Positions 25,854 through 34,789 of a DNA stretch of 64,000 nt are shown piece after piece. Below the pieces are notes generated by a model that saw only the letters and a program-made list of their open reading frames with translations, did not search any database and had not been told where the DNA came from. Source of the DNA: Alistipes sp. (GTDB lineage Bacteria > Bacteroidota > Bacteroidia > Bacteroidales > Rikenellaceae); the NCBI GenBank assembly GCA_017398555.1, contig JAFQFV010000036.1, positions 1 through 64,000 of the forward strand, in the 5' to 3' direction. Position 1 is the first letter of the stretch; every line of letters begins with the position of its first letter. A program made the translations under genes and the position numbers.

Positions 25854-28637
25854 ATGAAGAGATTTTTAGTTTTACTTTGTACTTTTTCTGCGTTACTGAC
25901 AGCTTGTAACACAGGACCCGATGATAATGATGTGGAGCCTACTCCGGACACTCCACCAGCAGTTGTGATTGACCCTAATCTCAATGTGGCATTGGTTAGG
26001 GCTACCGATACAACTATTACAATCGGTTGGACTATTACCGAGAGTAATGTGCCATATATCGGTCAGATTGAGCCAAGTGCCGAGGCCGACTACACTGAGG
26101 ATATTACAAAGGAGTATAGGGTTATTCTCTATAGCAACTCTTCATGTACAAATGTTGAGGTTAGTGTATCTCCTATTAAGGAGAATATGGTGGATTCAAA
26201 GCCACTTTATACTGCCAATACTTGTCCTCCGCGCTTTATCTTCACAGGTCTTAATCCAAGAACGACCTACTATGTAAAGGTTGAGAACCTTACAGACGGC
26301 ACCTCTAATGCAAAACCGCTCCGAGTGGTTACAACAGCCGCTGCCGCAGATAAATTGAAGATTGTAGAGAAGAGTGCTAATGAGGGCGATTTGATACTCT
26401 TTGAGAACTTTGGTGGTATTATCTATGCCGGAGATATGACCTCTCGCGGTGCGGGTCTCTCTCGTACTGACCGAGGCTCTCTGACCTCTATTGAGGAGGC
26501 GAACTGCAAGGGTGCAATCACAGTGAGTGACTCTGGTTACTATATGACAGGTGCAGGCGTGGAGATTGGCCTGTTTAACACTTTAGACGGTCTTCTCGAC
26601 GATATGGGCCTTGCAGGCTGGGGTTGGATTGGTGGCAAGGATGGTGCTAATGGCGGCTCTGTCTGCGCTCGTCCGGGATATGTGAAGATTGGCACGACTG
26701 CCAACCGCGCATTTATCTGTACTCCATCGCTCAGTGCTATACCGGAGGGAAAGTCGGCAACTGTCGAAGTCCTCTTTAAGGCTGCACCTTATGGCTCTGT
26801 AGATAGTAAGACAGTCAATGATGCCGAGCGTTATATGGTCGTTAAGGCTCTGAACGATGCAACATTCAATTCTGCGCATAAGGTGGACTATACGGGTGTG
26901 GCATCGGAGCAGGCTGTAACTATCGAGGGTGATGTAATCTCTGCTTGGAAGGAGTATAGTGTAACCCTTACAGGTGTTACCTCGACTACCTCTATTGCCC
27001 TTGGTGGTGCACTTGCGGCAACAGATACTAACCGTATGTTGCTCGACGATGTGCGAGTATATGTCAAGTCATATATCGAGGCTCCAATTCCGGAGGTGTC
27101 GGGTAGAGTAACCTACTTAGATGGCACTCCTGCTGCGGGAGTGAGCATATCTGATGGCTATAGTGTGGTGCAGACTGCGACAGATGGTAGCTATACGCTT
27201 AAACCTAATAAGGATTGTTGGTACATCTTCTACTCTGTGCCTGCGGATTGTAAGGTGCCTATAAATAATTACGGCCAGCCTTGCTTCTTCACCCGATATG
27301 ACAGAAGCACGACAACCTATAACTTCACCCTTGAGAAGCTCGCAGGTGGTAAGGAGAGTGCCTTCTCGCTCTTCTGCCTTGCCGATCCGCAGTGTAAGGA
27401 TAACCGCGAGACCGATAATAAGAAACGTCGTCATGGCGATAGATTCTCACAGGAGTCTATTCCGGCCATTAAGGCACATGCCGCTACAAAGAGCAACCCT
27501 TGTTATGGAACAACTCTGGGTGATATAGTCTATTCAGAGGGAGGCCGTAACAATGAGGCGTTTATGGATGATATGCGCGACTATATGGCAGCCGATAAGT
27601 CGGGTATGCCTATCTTCCAGGTTATGGGTAACCACGACTATACATACTTCCATACAAATAAGCCAATCAATCCTGATGCCACCTCTTCGACCTATAATAT
27701 TAAGGCTCAGCGAGCATTTGAGACTGTCTTTGGCCCTATCAACTATTCGTGGAATCGTGGAGATGCTCATATTATAGGTATGCGCACTATGCAGTGGAGT
27801 AAGAATGATACTTGGAGCTCATACTCTACAACCTTTACCGCCGAGCAACTTGAGTGGCTGCGTCAGGATTTGGCTGCAGTGCCTAAGGATAAACTTGTTA
27901 TCCTCTGCGTGCATATCCCTATCTCAACATCGTCAAATGCCAATATCAAGAGCGCTATTGCTATGCTCAAGCAGTTCAAGGAGGCTCATATTATGTCGGG
28001 TCATACCCACTATGGCCGTAATATTGAGTCAAGCGGTATTTACGAGCACGTTCACGGCGCTGTTTGCGGTCAGTGGTGGTGGTCTAATATGAATGGCGAC
28101 GGTGTGCCAAATGGCTACGGAGTCTATGATATTGAGGGCAATACCATCAAAAATTGGTACTATATGGGTGTCAATGAGGGTATGAACTCCCGCGACTACC
28201 AGATGCGCCTCTATCGTGGCGATATTAAGGGCGGAACACCAACCCAGAGCTTTGAGGTGCAGCTCGGTCACGGTGTGCTGCTGGCTAATGTCTTCAATGC
28301 AGACTCTTCGTGGAAGGTTGTTGTCTATGAGAATGGCGTGCTCTCTGGTCAGATGACACTTATGTCAAATAAGAAGTATAATGCCGATGCACTCGGTAAC
28401 TATCCGTGCCTTGTTCCAACCGATTCGAGTCAGGATTGGTGGAGTATCGGCTACCACATCGGCGTTGTAGGTCGTGGTAAGAACTCCTCATACTCTAACG
28501 CCTGCTACCATATGTATAAATATACCCTCAAAAACCCGAATACCACCGATATCCGCGTTGAGGCTACTGACCGATTTGGTAGCACTTATGTTTGTAGTGA
28601 GGTGACTGAGGATTATGATTATGCATTGATGCAGTAG
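25854..28637 (+). CDS. Surface lipoprotein: calcineurin-like phosphoesterase (paralogue)
   Basis: A 927-residue lipoprotein (lipobox ending at C18), starting one base after the previous stop. It follows the first phosphoesterase from the fibronectin-like domain to the end (LILFENFGG, LLLDDVRVYV, LADPQC at about 508, LGDIVYSEGG, GNHDYT at about 591, VHIPI, GHTHYG at about 715, DSSQDWW). It lacks the roughly 310-residue fimbrillin-like region of its neighbour. The pair arose by tandem duplication with gain or loss of that region. The substrate is unknown; secreted relatives act on phosphodiesters or phosphomonoesters at the cell surface. Palindromic element C begins at its stop codon. Confidence 0.85.
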   Translation: MKRFLVLLCTFSALLTACNTGPDDNDVEPTPDTPPAVVIDPNLNVALVRATDTTITIGWTITESNVPYIGQIEPSAEADYTEDITKEYRVILYSNSSCTNVEVSVSPIKENMVDSKPLYTANTCPPRFIFTGLNPRTTYYVKVENLTDGTSNAKPLRVVTTAAAADKLKIVEKSANEGDLILFENFGGIIYAGDMTSRGAGLSRTDRGSLTSIEEANCKGAITVSDSGYYMTGAGVEIGLFNTLDGLLDDMGLAGWGWIGGKDGANGGSVCARPGYVKIGTTANRAFICTPSLSAIPEGKSATVEVLFKAAPYGSVDSKTVNDAERYMVVKALNDATFNSAHKVDYTGVASEQAVTIEGDVISAWKEYSVTLTGVTSTTSIALGGALAATDTNRMLLDDVRVYVKSYIEAPIPEVSGRVTYLDGTPAAGVSISDGYSVVQTATDGSYTLKPNKDCWYIFYSVPADCKVPINNYGQPCFFTRYDRSTTTYNFTLEKLAGGKESAFSLFCLADPQCKDNRETDNKKRRHGDRFSQESIPAIKAHAATKSNPCYGTTLGDIVYSEGGRNNEAFMDDMRDYMAADKSGMPIFQVMGNHDYTYFHTNKPINPDATSSTYNIKAQRAFETVFGPINYSWNRGDAHIIGMRTMQWSKNDTWSSYSTTFTAEQLEWLRQDLAAVPKDKLVILCVHIPISTSSNANIKSAIAMLKQFKEAHIMSGHTHYGRNIESSGIYEHVHGAVCGQWWWSNMNGDGVPNGYGVYDIEGNTIKNWYYMGVNEGMNSRDYQMRLYRGDIKGGTPTQSFEVQLGHGVLLANVFNADSSWKVVVYENGVLSGQMTLMSNKKYNADALGNYPCLVPTDSSQDWWSIGYHIGVVGRGKNSSYSNACYHMYKYTLKNPNTTDIRVEATDRFGSTYVCSEVTEDYDYALMQ

Positions 28638-28932
28638 CATTTGTCGTGCATTTGTCGTGATAGCGGGACATCTACTTCCGCTAACCCAAATAACCAGCAA
28701 AGGGCAGTACGTCTTGTACAGCCCTTCGCTGTTTTTTGTGCCGAGCGTTGTACCTGCCCCACTCTGACGACAAATGGGGTTTTATCGTGAAAAGCACGCA
28801 CCTGCACCACATCCCTCATAGTCCCGAATGGGAAATACCGCAGTATGTCCCATCCGTGCCTATATCACGATGTGCCACAGCTGCATACTTTTGACGATAA
28901 AACAGTGCACAGAGTAATCGGCGTGCGAACTC
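28638..28932 (+). repeat. Nested palindromic element C (two tandem units)
   Basis: Unit C1: CATTTGTCGT (28649-28658) pairs perfectly with ACGACAAATG (28767-28776). Its inner hairpin CAGCAAAGGGC (28695-28705) / GCCCTTCGCTG (28721-28731) has a GTAC-GTCTT-GTAC tip and is followed by TTTTTT. Unit C2: TTTTATCGT (28780-28788) pairs with ACGATAAAA (28894-28902), with AAAAG/CTTTT inside and a GGGAAATAC..GTATGTCCC centre. The tail runs to 28932. An 11-bp direct repeat CATTTGTCGTG (28638-28648 and 28649-28659) marks the left edge, flush with the stop codon at 28635-28637. Confidence 0.85.
28695..28737 (+). terminator. Terminator of the phosphoesterase genes (core of element C1)
   Basis: An 11-bp stem with one A-C mismatch followed by six T residues. 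Confidence 0.75.
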
Positions 28933-29095
28933 TGGTTTGCCATTAGCTATTTTTACTGCGTTAGCCGTACTGCGTAGCCAGGAAACCCGCTTAATCTTTG
29001 CACCCGGAGCGTAGCGACCAAGCCTCCCCTCTCAAGGGGAGGTTTGGAGGGGTTGTCAATATATTTGTAAAGTACTAGTATCAGCCGTTTATTTT
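28933..29095. other. Intergenic remainder between element C and the nested hairpin
   Basis: No gene is evident. A small GC-rich hairpin (CCTCCCC / GGGGAGG, about 29016-29033) in the stretch CCAAGCCTCCCC is the only structure I see. Confidence 0.5.
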
Positions 29096-29207
29096 CGGAT
29101 TTAGGATGCTATCGAAGATAGCGCAAGAAAATAAAACCCTCACTCAAGCTCGCTTGAAAGTGAAGGGTTTTATTTTATTGTAATAGCCTCTGACTATCCT
29201 AAATCCG
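29096..29207 (-). terminator. Large nested hairpin after the DUF4251 gene
   Basis: Outer arms CGGATTTAGGAT (29096-29107) and ATCCTAAATCCG (29196-29207) are perfect 12-bp complements. Inside are GCTATC/GATAGC and a long AAAATAAAACCCT / AGGGTTTTATTTT stem. On the minus strand it lies 24 bp past the stop of the DUF4251 gene and ends in T-rich sequence, so termination is a likely role. Its sequences are unrelated to elements A-E. Confidence 0.7.
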
Positions 29208-29230
29208 CAACAGTTAATAGCCAACAGACT

Positions 29231-29818
29231 CTAATTTATGCTGATTATCGAGCCGTTATACTGCACGTCGGGGTACCAGGTTGAGGCTATAGTAAGCGTA
29301 GCGGTGCCCGAGGAGGAGTAGATGTCGAGTGTAAAGTTATACTCTGTGGCAGAGAAGAGCGAGGTGGAGAATGATACATTCCAGCCATCGTGGGTCTGCT
29401 CGGTCAGATACCTTGAGACAGAGGGCAGGGTATAGTTGAGCAGCACGTAGTAGTATGGCGGTGTTACGCCCTTGATATATGGCAGACAGACATCAACCTC
29501 CGAACCCCATACAGATAGCTCGTAGTTGGGATTACTCAGCAGACGGGTAGAGCCTGCGGGCTCCTGCTGCACAGATGTGGGGACAAATTTGAAGTTACGC
29601 GCAAGGACTATCGAGTCCATAAAGCGTTCGTATGCGGCAAGACGTTCGGCACGGCGTTGCTCACGCTCTTTGTGGCGTTGTTCACGGGTATCGTTGATTG
29701 GTTTTTGGACAGTTGTTGCTGTCTTGTGCATGGTCTTGCTCGATTGAGAGTGTACCACAGTCACTACAGCCACGGCGGCTACAAGAAGAAGTAGGATTGT
29801 AAAGATTTTTCGTTTCAT
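29231..29818 (-). CDS. Secreted DUF4251-like protein
   Basis: A 195-residue protein with a signal peptide (FTILLLLVAAVAVVTVVHS), a basic, highly charged helical linker (TREQRHKEREQRRAERL) and a C-terminal beta-rich domain. The pattern FKFVPTSV, NYELSVWGSEVDVCLPYIKG and WNVSFSTS matches the Bacteroidetes family DUF4251, which has no known function. It is monocistronic and divergent from the DUF5020 gene; no conserved partner is adjacent. Confidence 0.75.
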   Translation of the reverse strand: MKRKIFTILLLLVAAVAVVTVVHSQSSKTMHKTATTVQKPINDTREQRHKEREQRRAERLAAYERFMDSIVLARNFKFVPTSVQQEPAGSTRLLSNPNYELSVWGSEVDVCLPYIKGVTPPYYYVLLNYTLPSVSRYLTEQTHDGWNVSFSTSLFSATEYNFTLDIYSSSGTATLTIASTWYPDVQYNGSIISIN

Positions 29819-29903
29819 AATACCTGATTTTTTGATTACACCCTGTTTGTAGCAAAATTGACACCAAATTAGAGAGATTAAACGGACTCTTCTTGTCTCT
29901 GAA

Positions 29904-29935
29904 TTTGATATTTCTCATAGATATTGTTATATTTG
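29904..29935 (+). promoter_or_regulatory. Promoter of the DUF5020-permease operon
   Basis: TTTG at 29904-29907 and TATATTTG at 29928-29935, 20 bp apart; the start codon follows 22 bp later. Confidence 0.7.
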
Positions 29936-29957
29936 CGTAAATTTACTGACCCGTATT

Positions 29958-30668
29958 ATGAGAAAGCTCAAGTTAATCGTTATCTTGGCAGTGGGGCTCG
30001 TTTGCTCTCATGCCACTGATGCATTTGGTCAAAATGTTCAGATGCACTATGATTTTGGCCGCAAGTCGGCGACAACTACCGTTGAGATGTTCCGCCCTGA
30101 TGGTGGTGGAAGCACATTCTTCTTTGTCGATTTCGACTACTCTCCAAAGGTAAGTGGCGCATATTGGGAGATATCTCGTGAGCTCTGCTTTTGGAAAGAG
30201 AGTAAGCTCGGCTGGCTCTCTGCTCATATCGAGTATAATGGCGGATTGAGTAGCGTTGCAGGGTCGTTTAACAACGCCTTCCTTGTCGGTGCGACATACT
30301 CCGGCCACTCGAAGGATTGGAGTAAGACATGGTCTTTGTCGGCTATGTATAAGGCTATTCCTGGCACTGTAGGTCTTGCGGGAGATAAGCAGCCGCACAA
30401 CTTCCAGATTACAGCCGTTTGGAATCTCGACTTCTTTAAGCATTGGATATCTTTCAACGGTTTTGCAGACTTCTGGCGCGAGGCTCGCCCTTGGCAGAAT
30501 ACTGAGTTTATCTTTATTGCCGAGCCGCAGCTGTGGGTCAATCTGAAGAATATCAAGGGCTGGGACCGCGTCAATCTGAGTGTCGGTACAGAGGTGGAGC
30601 TCTCGTGCAACTTTGTTGAGAAGGGCTTTAATGTAATGCCGACCGTGGCACTGAAGTGGACATTTTAA
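29958..30668 (+). CDS. Tsx-like outer-membrane channel (DUF5020)
   Basis: A 236-residue protein with a signal peptide (to about FGQ, residue 25) and alternating hydrophobic strands throughout, ending in a terminal phenylalanine (ALKWTF), the signal for outer-membrane barrel assembly. Motifs such as NVQMHYDFG at the mature start, EISRELCFW and FNGFADFWRE are typical of the DUF5020 / nucleoside-channel Tsx relatives. A purine permease gene follows after 26 bp, so the pair likely moves nucleobases or nucleosides across both membranes. The substrate assignment is inference from context. Confidence 0.75.
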   Translation: MRKLKLIVILAVGLVCSHATDAFGQNVQMHYDFGRKSATTTVEMFRPDGGGSTFFFVDFDYSPKVSGAYWEISRELCFWKESKLGWLSAHIEYNGGLSSVAGSFNNAFLVGATYSGHSKDWSKTWSLSAMYKAIPGTVGLAGDKQPHNFQITAVWNLDFFKHWISFNGFADFWREARPWQNTEFIFIAEPQLWVNLKNIKGWDRVNLSVGTEVELSCNFVEKGFNVMPTVALKWTF

Positions 30669-30694
30669 TTATTAACTTATAGAACAATTTTACG

Positions 30695-31987
30695 ATGTTA
30701 AACAGATTATTCGGATTTGATTCGACTCAGACAACGGTAAAGAGAGAGATATTTGCGGGAGTTACAACATTCCTCACTATGTCGTATATTCTTGCTGTCA
30801 ATCCATCAATGTTCGGTCTGCTTGAAGGTATGCCGAGTGGCGCAGTATTTACCGCTACAGCATTGGCTGCTATTGTCGGCAGTCTTGCAATGGCCTTTTG
30901 GGGTAAGCTGCCGTTTGGCCTTGCTCCGGGTATGGGTTTGAACGCATTCTTTGTATATAGTGTCTGCCTCGGTATGGGTTATAGTTGGCAGTTTGCCTTG
31001 ACAGCGGTGCTTATCGAGGGTCTGATATTTATACTGCTTACAGTTACCAATGTCCGTGAGGCTATTGTAAATGCTATTCCGCAGAGCCTCCGCCACGCAA
31101 TAGGTGCCGGTATAGGTCTGTTTATCGCATTTATCGGCCTTAGCAGTGCAGGTGTCATTGTCAATAACGACGCTACACTTGTCGGTCTTGGCGATATTAC
31201 CTCAGGCTCGGCTCTTCTTGCTCTTATCGGTCTGATTATCACCGGCTTTATGTTTATCAGAAATGTCCCTGGAGCAATTCTTATAGGTATCTTGGTTACA
31301 ATGCTTATCGGTATTCCGATGGGTGTTACAGAGTTCAAGGGCATCCTGTCACAGCCTGAGTCTATCAGCCCAATCTTCTGCAAGTTTGAGTTTGATAAGG
31401 TATTTACGCTCGATATGCTTGTGGTGGTCTTTACCTTCCTCTTTATCGATATGTTTGATACCGTTGGTACGCTTGTTGGTGTATGTACAAAGGCGAATAT
31501 GTTTGATGAGAATGGAAATATCCGTCGTCTTAAGCAGGCGTTTATGGCAGATGCAATCGCAACTACTGCGGGCGCTATGCTCGGAACCTCCACAACTACA
31601 ACATACGTAGAGAGTGCAGCAGGTGTTGCACAGGGTGGCCGTTCGGGTCTTACAGCCCTCTCTGTGGCAGTATGCTTTGCCGTGGCACTCTTCTTCTCGC
31701 CACTCTTCCTCTCTATCCCTGCAGCAGCAACAGCCCCTGCACTGATTATTGTGGGTCTGCTGATGATGGAGCCTATTATCAAGATTCCGTTTGATGACTT
31801 CTCTGAGGCTATTCCGGCATTCGTTTGTATCGTTATGATGCCACTCTCATACTCTATCTCTAACGGTATCCTGCTCGGTATGATTGCCTATGTACTGATA
31901 AATATGATTTGTGGTAAGTTTAGCAAGATTACCCCTGCGATGTATATTTTGGCAATACTCTTTGTGCTGAAGTTTATTTTTATCTAA
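30695..31987 (+). CDS. Purine permease, NCS2 AzgA type (guanine/hypoxanthine)
   Basis: A 430-residue inner-membrane transporter with about 12-14 helices. The start ([29 protein letters not shown]) and the segments [10 protein letters not shown] and [25 protein letters not shown] are hallmarks of the AzgA subgroup, which imports hypoxanthine, guanine or adenine with protons. It follows the outer-membrane channel gene by 26 bp and is followed by ispF after 7 bp, so the transcript probably continues. Confidence 0.92.
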   Translation: MLNRLFGFDSTQTTVKREIFAGVTTFLTMSYILAVNPSMFGLLEGMPSGAVFTATALAAIVGSLAMAFWGKLPFGLAPGMGLNAFFVYSVCLGMGYSWQFALTAVLIEGLIFILLTVTNVREAIVNAIPQSLRHAIGAGIGLFIAFIGLSSAGVIVNNDATLVGLGDITSGSALLALIGLIITGFMFIRNVPGAILIGILVTMLIGIPMGVTEFKGILSQPESISPIFCKFEFDKVFTLDMLVVVFTFLFIDMFDTVGTLVGVCTKANMFDENGNIRRLKQAFMADAIATTAGAMLGTSTTTTYVESAAGVAQGGRSGLTALSVAVCFAVALFFSPLFLSIPAAATAPALIIVGLLMMEPIIKIPFDDFSEAIPAFVCIVMMPLSYSISNGILLGMIAYVLINMICGKFSKITPAMYILAILFVLKFIFI

Positions 31988-31994
31988 TATTTGT

Positions 31995-32474
31995 ATGAAT
32001 TTTAGAATAGGTCACGGCTATGATGTCCATGCACTTGGAGATGACCTTCGCTTGGTGCTGGGTGGGGTAGAGATACCCCATACAAAGGGCTGTATCGCCC
32101 ACTCTGACGGCGATGTGCTGCTGCACGCCATCTGTGATGCGCTGCTCGGTGCTGCCGCTTTGGGCGATATAGGCAAACACTTTCCCGATAGTTCAGCAGA
32201 GTTTAAGGGTATCGATTCTCGCAAACTGCTGGCAAGGGTTGTAGGGCTGTTGGCAGAGTGTGGCTATAGAGTTGGCAATATCGACTCGACAATAGCTATG
32301 CAACGCCCAAAACTCCGCCCATATATCGATAGTATGCGTGAGCAGATAGCTATGACCATAGGAATAGATGTCGATTGCGTGTCAGTTAAGGCGACAACTA
32401 CCGAACACCTCGGCTTTGAGGGCGAGGAGAAGGGCGTATCGGCAACATGTGTAGCACTGATTTATAAAGATTAA
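31995..32474 (+). CDS. ispF: 2-C-methyl-D-erythritol 2,4-cyclodiphosphate synthase
   Basis: A 159-residue enzyme of the non-mevalonate isoprenoid pathway that cyclises CDP-methylerythritol 2-phosphate. Zinc ligands are in GYDVHAL (D and H near residues 8-10) and [27 protein letters not shown] and the C-terminal [10 protein letters not shown] are also conserved. The length is standard. It is translated within the permease-ispF-pepD gene string, 7 bp after the permease and 10 bp before pepD. Confidence 0.96.
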   Translation: MNFRIGHGYDVHALGDDLRLVLGGVEIPHTKGCIAHSDGDVLLHAICDALLGAAALGDIGKHFPDSSAEFKGIDSRKLLARVVGLLAECGYRVGNIDSTIAMQRPKLRPYIDSMREQIAMTIGIDVDCVSVKATTTEHLGFEGEEKGVSATCVALIYKD

Positions 32475-32484
32475 ATATAAGACT

Positions 32485-33927
32485 ATGACTATTAAGGATT
32501 TACAACCCAAACTGATTTGGGAGATTTTTGATGAGATTACAGCTGTTCCTCGCCCATCGAAGAGGGAGGAGAAGATTATAGAGTACCTGCTCGCCTTCGC
32601 TGCCAAGCACTCTTTGGAGGCACAGCGAGACCAGATTGGCAATGTCGTTATCCGTAAGGGCGCAACTGCGGGCTATGAGTCGCTGCCGACTATTATTTTG
32701 CAGTCGCATATGGATATGGTGTGCGAGAAGAACTCGGATACTGTTCATAACTTCGATACCGACCCTATCCGTACAAAGATTGTCGATGGCTGGGTAAAGG
32801 CTGAGGGTACTACCCTTGGTGCAGATTGTGGTATCGGTATGGCTGCGGCATTGGCAGTGCTTATCGACCCTACAATCGAGCACGGAGCTATCGAGGCACT
32901 CTTTACCGTTGATGAGGAGACTGGACTTACAGGTGCATTTAACCTCGGCGAGGGTATGCTGACAGGTAAGTATCTGATTAACCTTGACTCGGAGGATGAG
33001 GGCGAGATATTTATCGGTTGTGCAGGTGGCGTAGATACCCTTGCACGCTTTGATTATACTACAGAGAGCCTTGAGGGCGGCTATGAGCTCTATCGTATCA
33101 ATGTTTCAGGCCTTAAGGGTGGCCATTCGGGCGATGATATCGATAAGGGTTTGGGTAATGCCAATAAGATTTTGGCGGCCTTCCTCTATGACGCACAGCG
33201 TTACGGTATCCGCTTGGGTATGTTCGATGGCGGCAATCTTCGCAATGCTATTCCGCGTGAGGCCTATGCGGTTGTCGCTGTTCCTGAGCAGACTGCACTG
33301 CTCTTTGAGACAGCCCTTGCAACCTATATCTCGGCAGTTAAGTCACTCTATGCACCTACCGAGCCAAATCTAAAGATTACCGTTGGCCAGGCGGCTCTGC
33401 AACCTGTCATTGACGAGGATACACAGTCGTCACTGCTCTCTGCGCTTGTCGGCTTGCCAAATGGCGTGTTGGCATTCTCACAGACTATGAAGGGTCTTGT
33501 TGAGACCTCTACAAACCTTGCATCGGTAAAGTTTGTGGATGATAAGATTGTCGTTACCACCTCGCAGCGTTCATCTGTCGAGCGTGCAAAGCGCGATGCA
33601 ATGCATAGCATTGAGGCTGTTCTGACCCTTGCAGGTGCCGAGGTTGAGCACTCTGACGGCTATCCGGGTTGGACTCCTGACCCATCGTCAGCGCTTCTTG
33701 GTTGGACTGTTGAGTCGTATAAGCGACTTTTCGGTACAGAACCTAAGGTGCGCGCAATCCACGCAGGATTGGAGTGTGGTCTGTTCCTTGAGAAGTATCC
33801 ACACCTTGAGATGGTCTCTTTCGGCCCTACTCTTCGTGGCGTACACTCGCCTGACGAGCGCCTTGAGATTGCTACTGTCGATAAGTTCTGGGCACTGCTG
33901 CTTGATGTACTTAAGAGCTGCAAGTAG
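32485..33927 (+). CDS. pepD: Aminoacyl-histidine dipeptidase (M20 peptidase)
   Basis: A 480-residue metallopeptidase of family M20 that hydrolyses Xaa-His and other dipeptides in the cytoplasm. Metal-binding motifs are LQSHMDMVCEK, GADCGIGMAAAL and DEETGLTGA; a dimerisation (lid) domain lies at about 205-380, and AIHAGLECGLF near the C-terminus holds the last ligand region. It lacks a signal peptide. It ends the purine/isoprenoid gene string and is followed by a strong terminator at 33948-33981. Confidence 0.94.
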   Translation: MTIKDLQPKLIWEIFDEITAVPRPSKREEKIIEYLLAFAAKHSLEAQRDQIGNVVIRKGATAGYESLPTIILQSHMDMVCEKNSDTVHNFDTDPIRTKIVDGWVKAEGTTLGADCGIGMAAALAVLIDPTIEHGAIEALFTVDEETGLTGAFNLGEGMLTGKYLINLDSEDEGEIFIGCAGGVDTLARFDYTTESLEGGYELYRINVSGLKGGHSGDDIDKGLGNANKILAAFLYDAQRYGIRLGMFDGGNLRNAIPREAYAVVAVPEQTALLFETALATYISAVKSLYAPTEPNLKITVGQAALQPVIDEDTQSSLLSALVGLPNGVLAFSQTMKGLVETSTNLASVKFVDDKIVVTTSQRSSVERAKRDAMHSIEAVLTLAGAEVEHSDGYPGWTPDPSSALLGWTVESYKRLFGTEPKVRAIHAGLECGLFLEKYPHLEMVSFGPTLRGVHSPDERLEIATVDKFWALLLDVLKSCK

Positions 33928-33947
33928 TTTGTAAATCGACCTATGAT

Positions 33948-33981
33948 AGGCTGCTCGGCAAAAGTTGGGCAGCCTTTTTTA
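33948..33981 (+). terminator. Terminator after pepD
   Basis: AGGCTGC (33948-33954) and GCAGCCT (33969-33975) around a 14-nt loop, then TTTTTT. The final T residues touch the stop of the convergent lipoprotein gene. Confidence 0.85.
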
Positions 33982-34752
33982 CATCCCTATATCGCTCTTG
34001 TAGCGTGGAAGTAGGGCGATGGCATTCGGCTCACCGAAGATTGTTGCGTGCCAAGTGACAATACCTGTAAGGGTAACTGCGGTTGATGGTAGGGATTTAC
34101 CGAACATAGCGCTGTACTCATCAATGTAGATATATGTATATCCGCCTTGTAGGTTGGCAAAGCGGTGAAAACCGCCGGCGATGTATCTATCGCTCTCATC
34201 GGTCGGACTGTGCATCATCCCCTCAAGCTGAACGAGCTTTCCGCAGAGCAACGAACTGAGCTCATGCGGGCGAACAACTTGCGGTGCGAGTGGATGCGGA
34301 GTGTCGTCACACGAGATATATCTCTCTAAAAGCACCTCGGATTGTATCCCTTTTATCTCAGTTGGCTCTTCAGAATCTCTTATGCCGATATTGAGCTGAT
34401 AGTTGCGAATGGTCATCGCTAAACCTTTAAGCAGTATCGTCACCCTTGCACCTTCAGGATAGAGTGATGATGTTTGGCTCATATTGATACAGATTTTTGC
34501 CGTTGCCGTGCCATCGTCAATGTATATCGCCTTGTTGATAAAGTTCTGACTATCAGATGAAACGACTGTGCCACGCACCGCCACCTCGGCATCTATAGCT
34601 ATCACCTGCTCATGGTTGCACATTGTGTACAGCTCAGCTATTGTTGCTGTTGCGACCTGCTCATTGCCGCTCAAATCGGGCTCTTTGTGGTGGTCGTAAC
34701 AGCCACTAAAGATGATTGTTGATAACAATATGGCTGATAAAAGTGCTTTCAT
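33979..34752 (-). CDS. Lipoprotein with DUF5689-like domain
   Basis: A 257-residue lipoprotein (lipobox ending at C18, FSGCYDHH). The segment VRGTVVSSDSQNFINKAIYIDDGTA and IGIRDSEE resemble the DUF5689 family, an OB-fold-like domain of Bacteroidetes surface lipoproteins without known activity. It is divergent from the amidase-like gene, with 37 bp between the two starts, and convergent with pepD. Confidence 0.72.
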   Translation of the reverse strand: MKALLSAILLSTIIFSGCYDHHKEPDLSGNEQVATATIAELYTMCNHEQVIAIDAEVAVRGTVVSSDSQNFINKAIYIDDGTATAKICINMSQTSSLYPEGARVTILLKGLAMTIRNYQLNIGIRDSEEPTEIKGIQSEVLLERYISCDDTPHPLAPQVVRPHELSSLLCGKLVQLEGMMHSPTDESDRYIAGGFHRFANLQGGYTYIYIDEYSAMFGKSLPSTAVTLTGIVTWHATIFGEPNAIALLPRYKSDIGM

Positions 34753-34776
34753 ACAGCAAATTTAATAACTATTTGT

Positions 34777-34784
34777 TATCTTTG
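34777..34784 (+). promoter_or_regulatory. -7 promoter element five bases before a start codon
   Basis: TATCTTTG is followed by CATCT and then ATG (34790). With the usual distance from the -7 box to the first transcribed base, the mRNA would begin at or next to the start codon. Confidence 0.55.
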
Positions 34785-34789
34785 CATCT

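Noticed and set aside
25846..25860. Frameshift splitting one phosphoesterase gene into two
   Set aside because: The second gene starts with its own lipoprotein signal peptide and repeats the domains of the first, so they are tandem paralogues.
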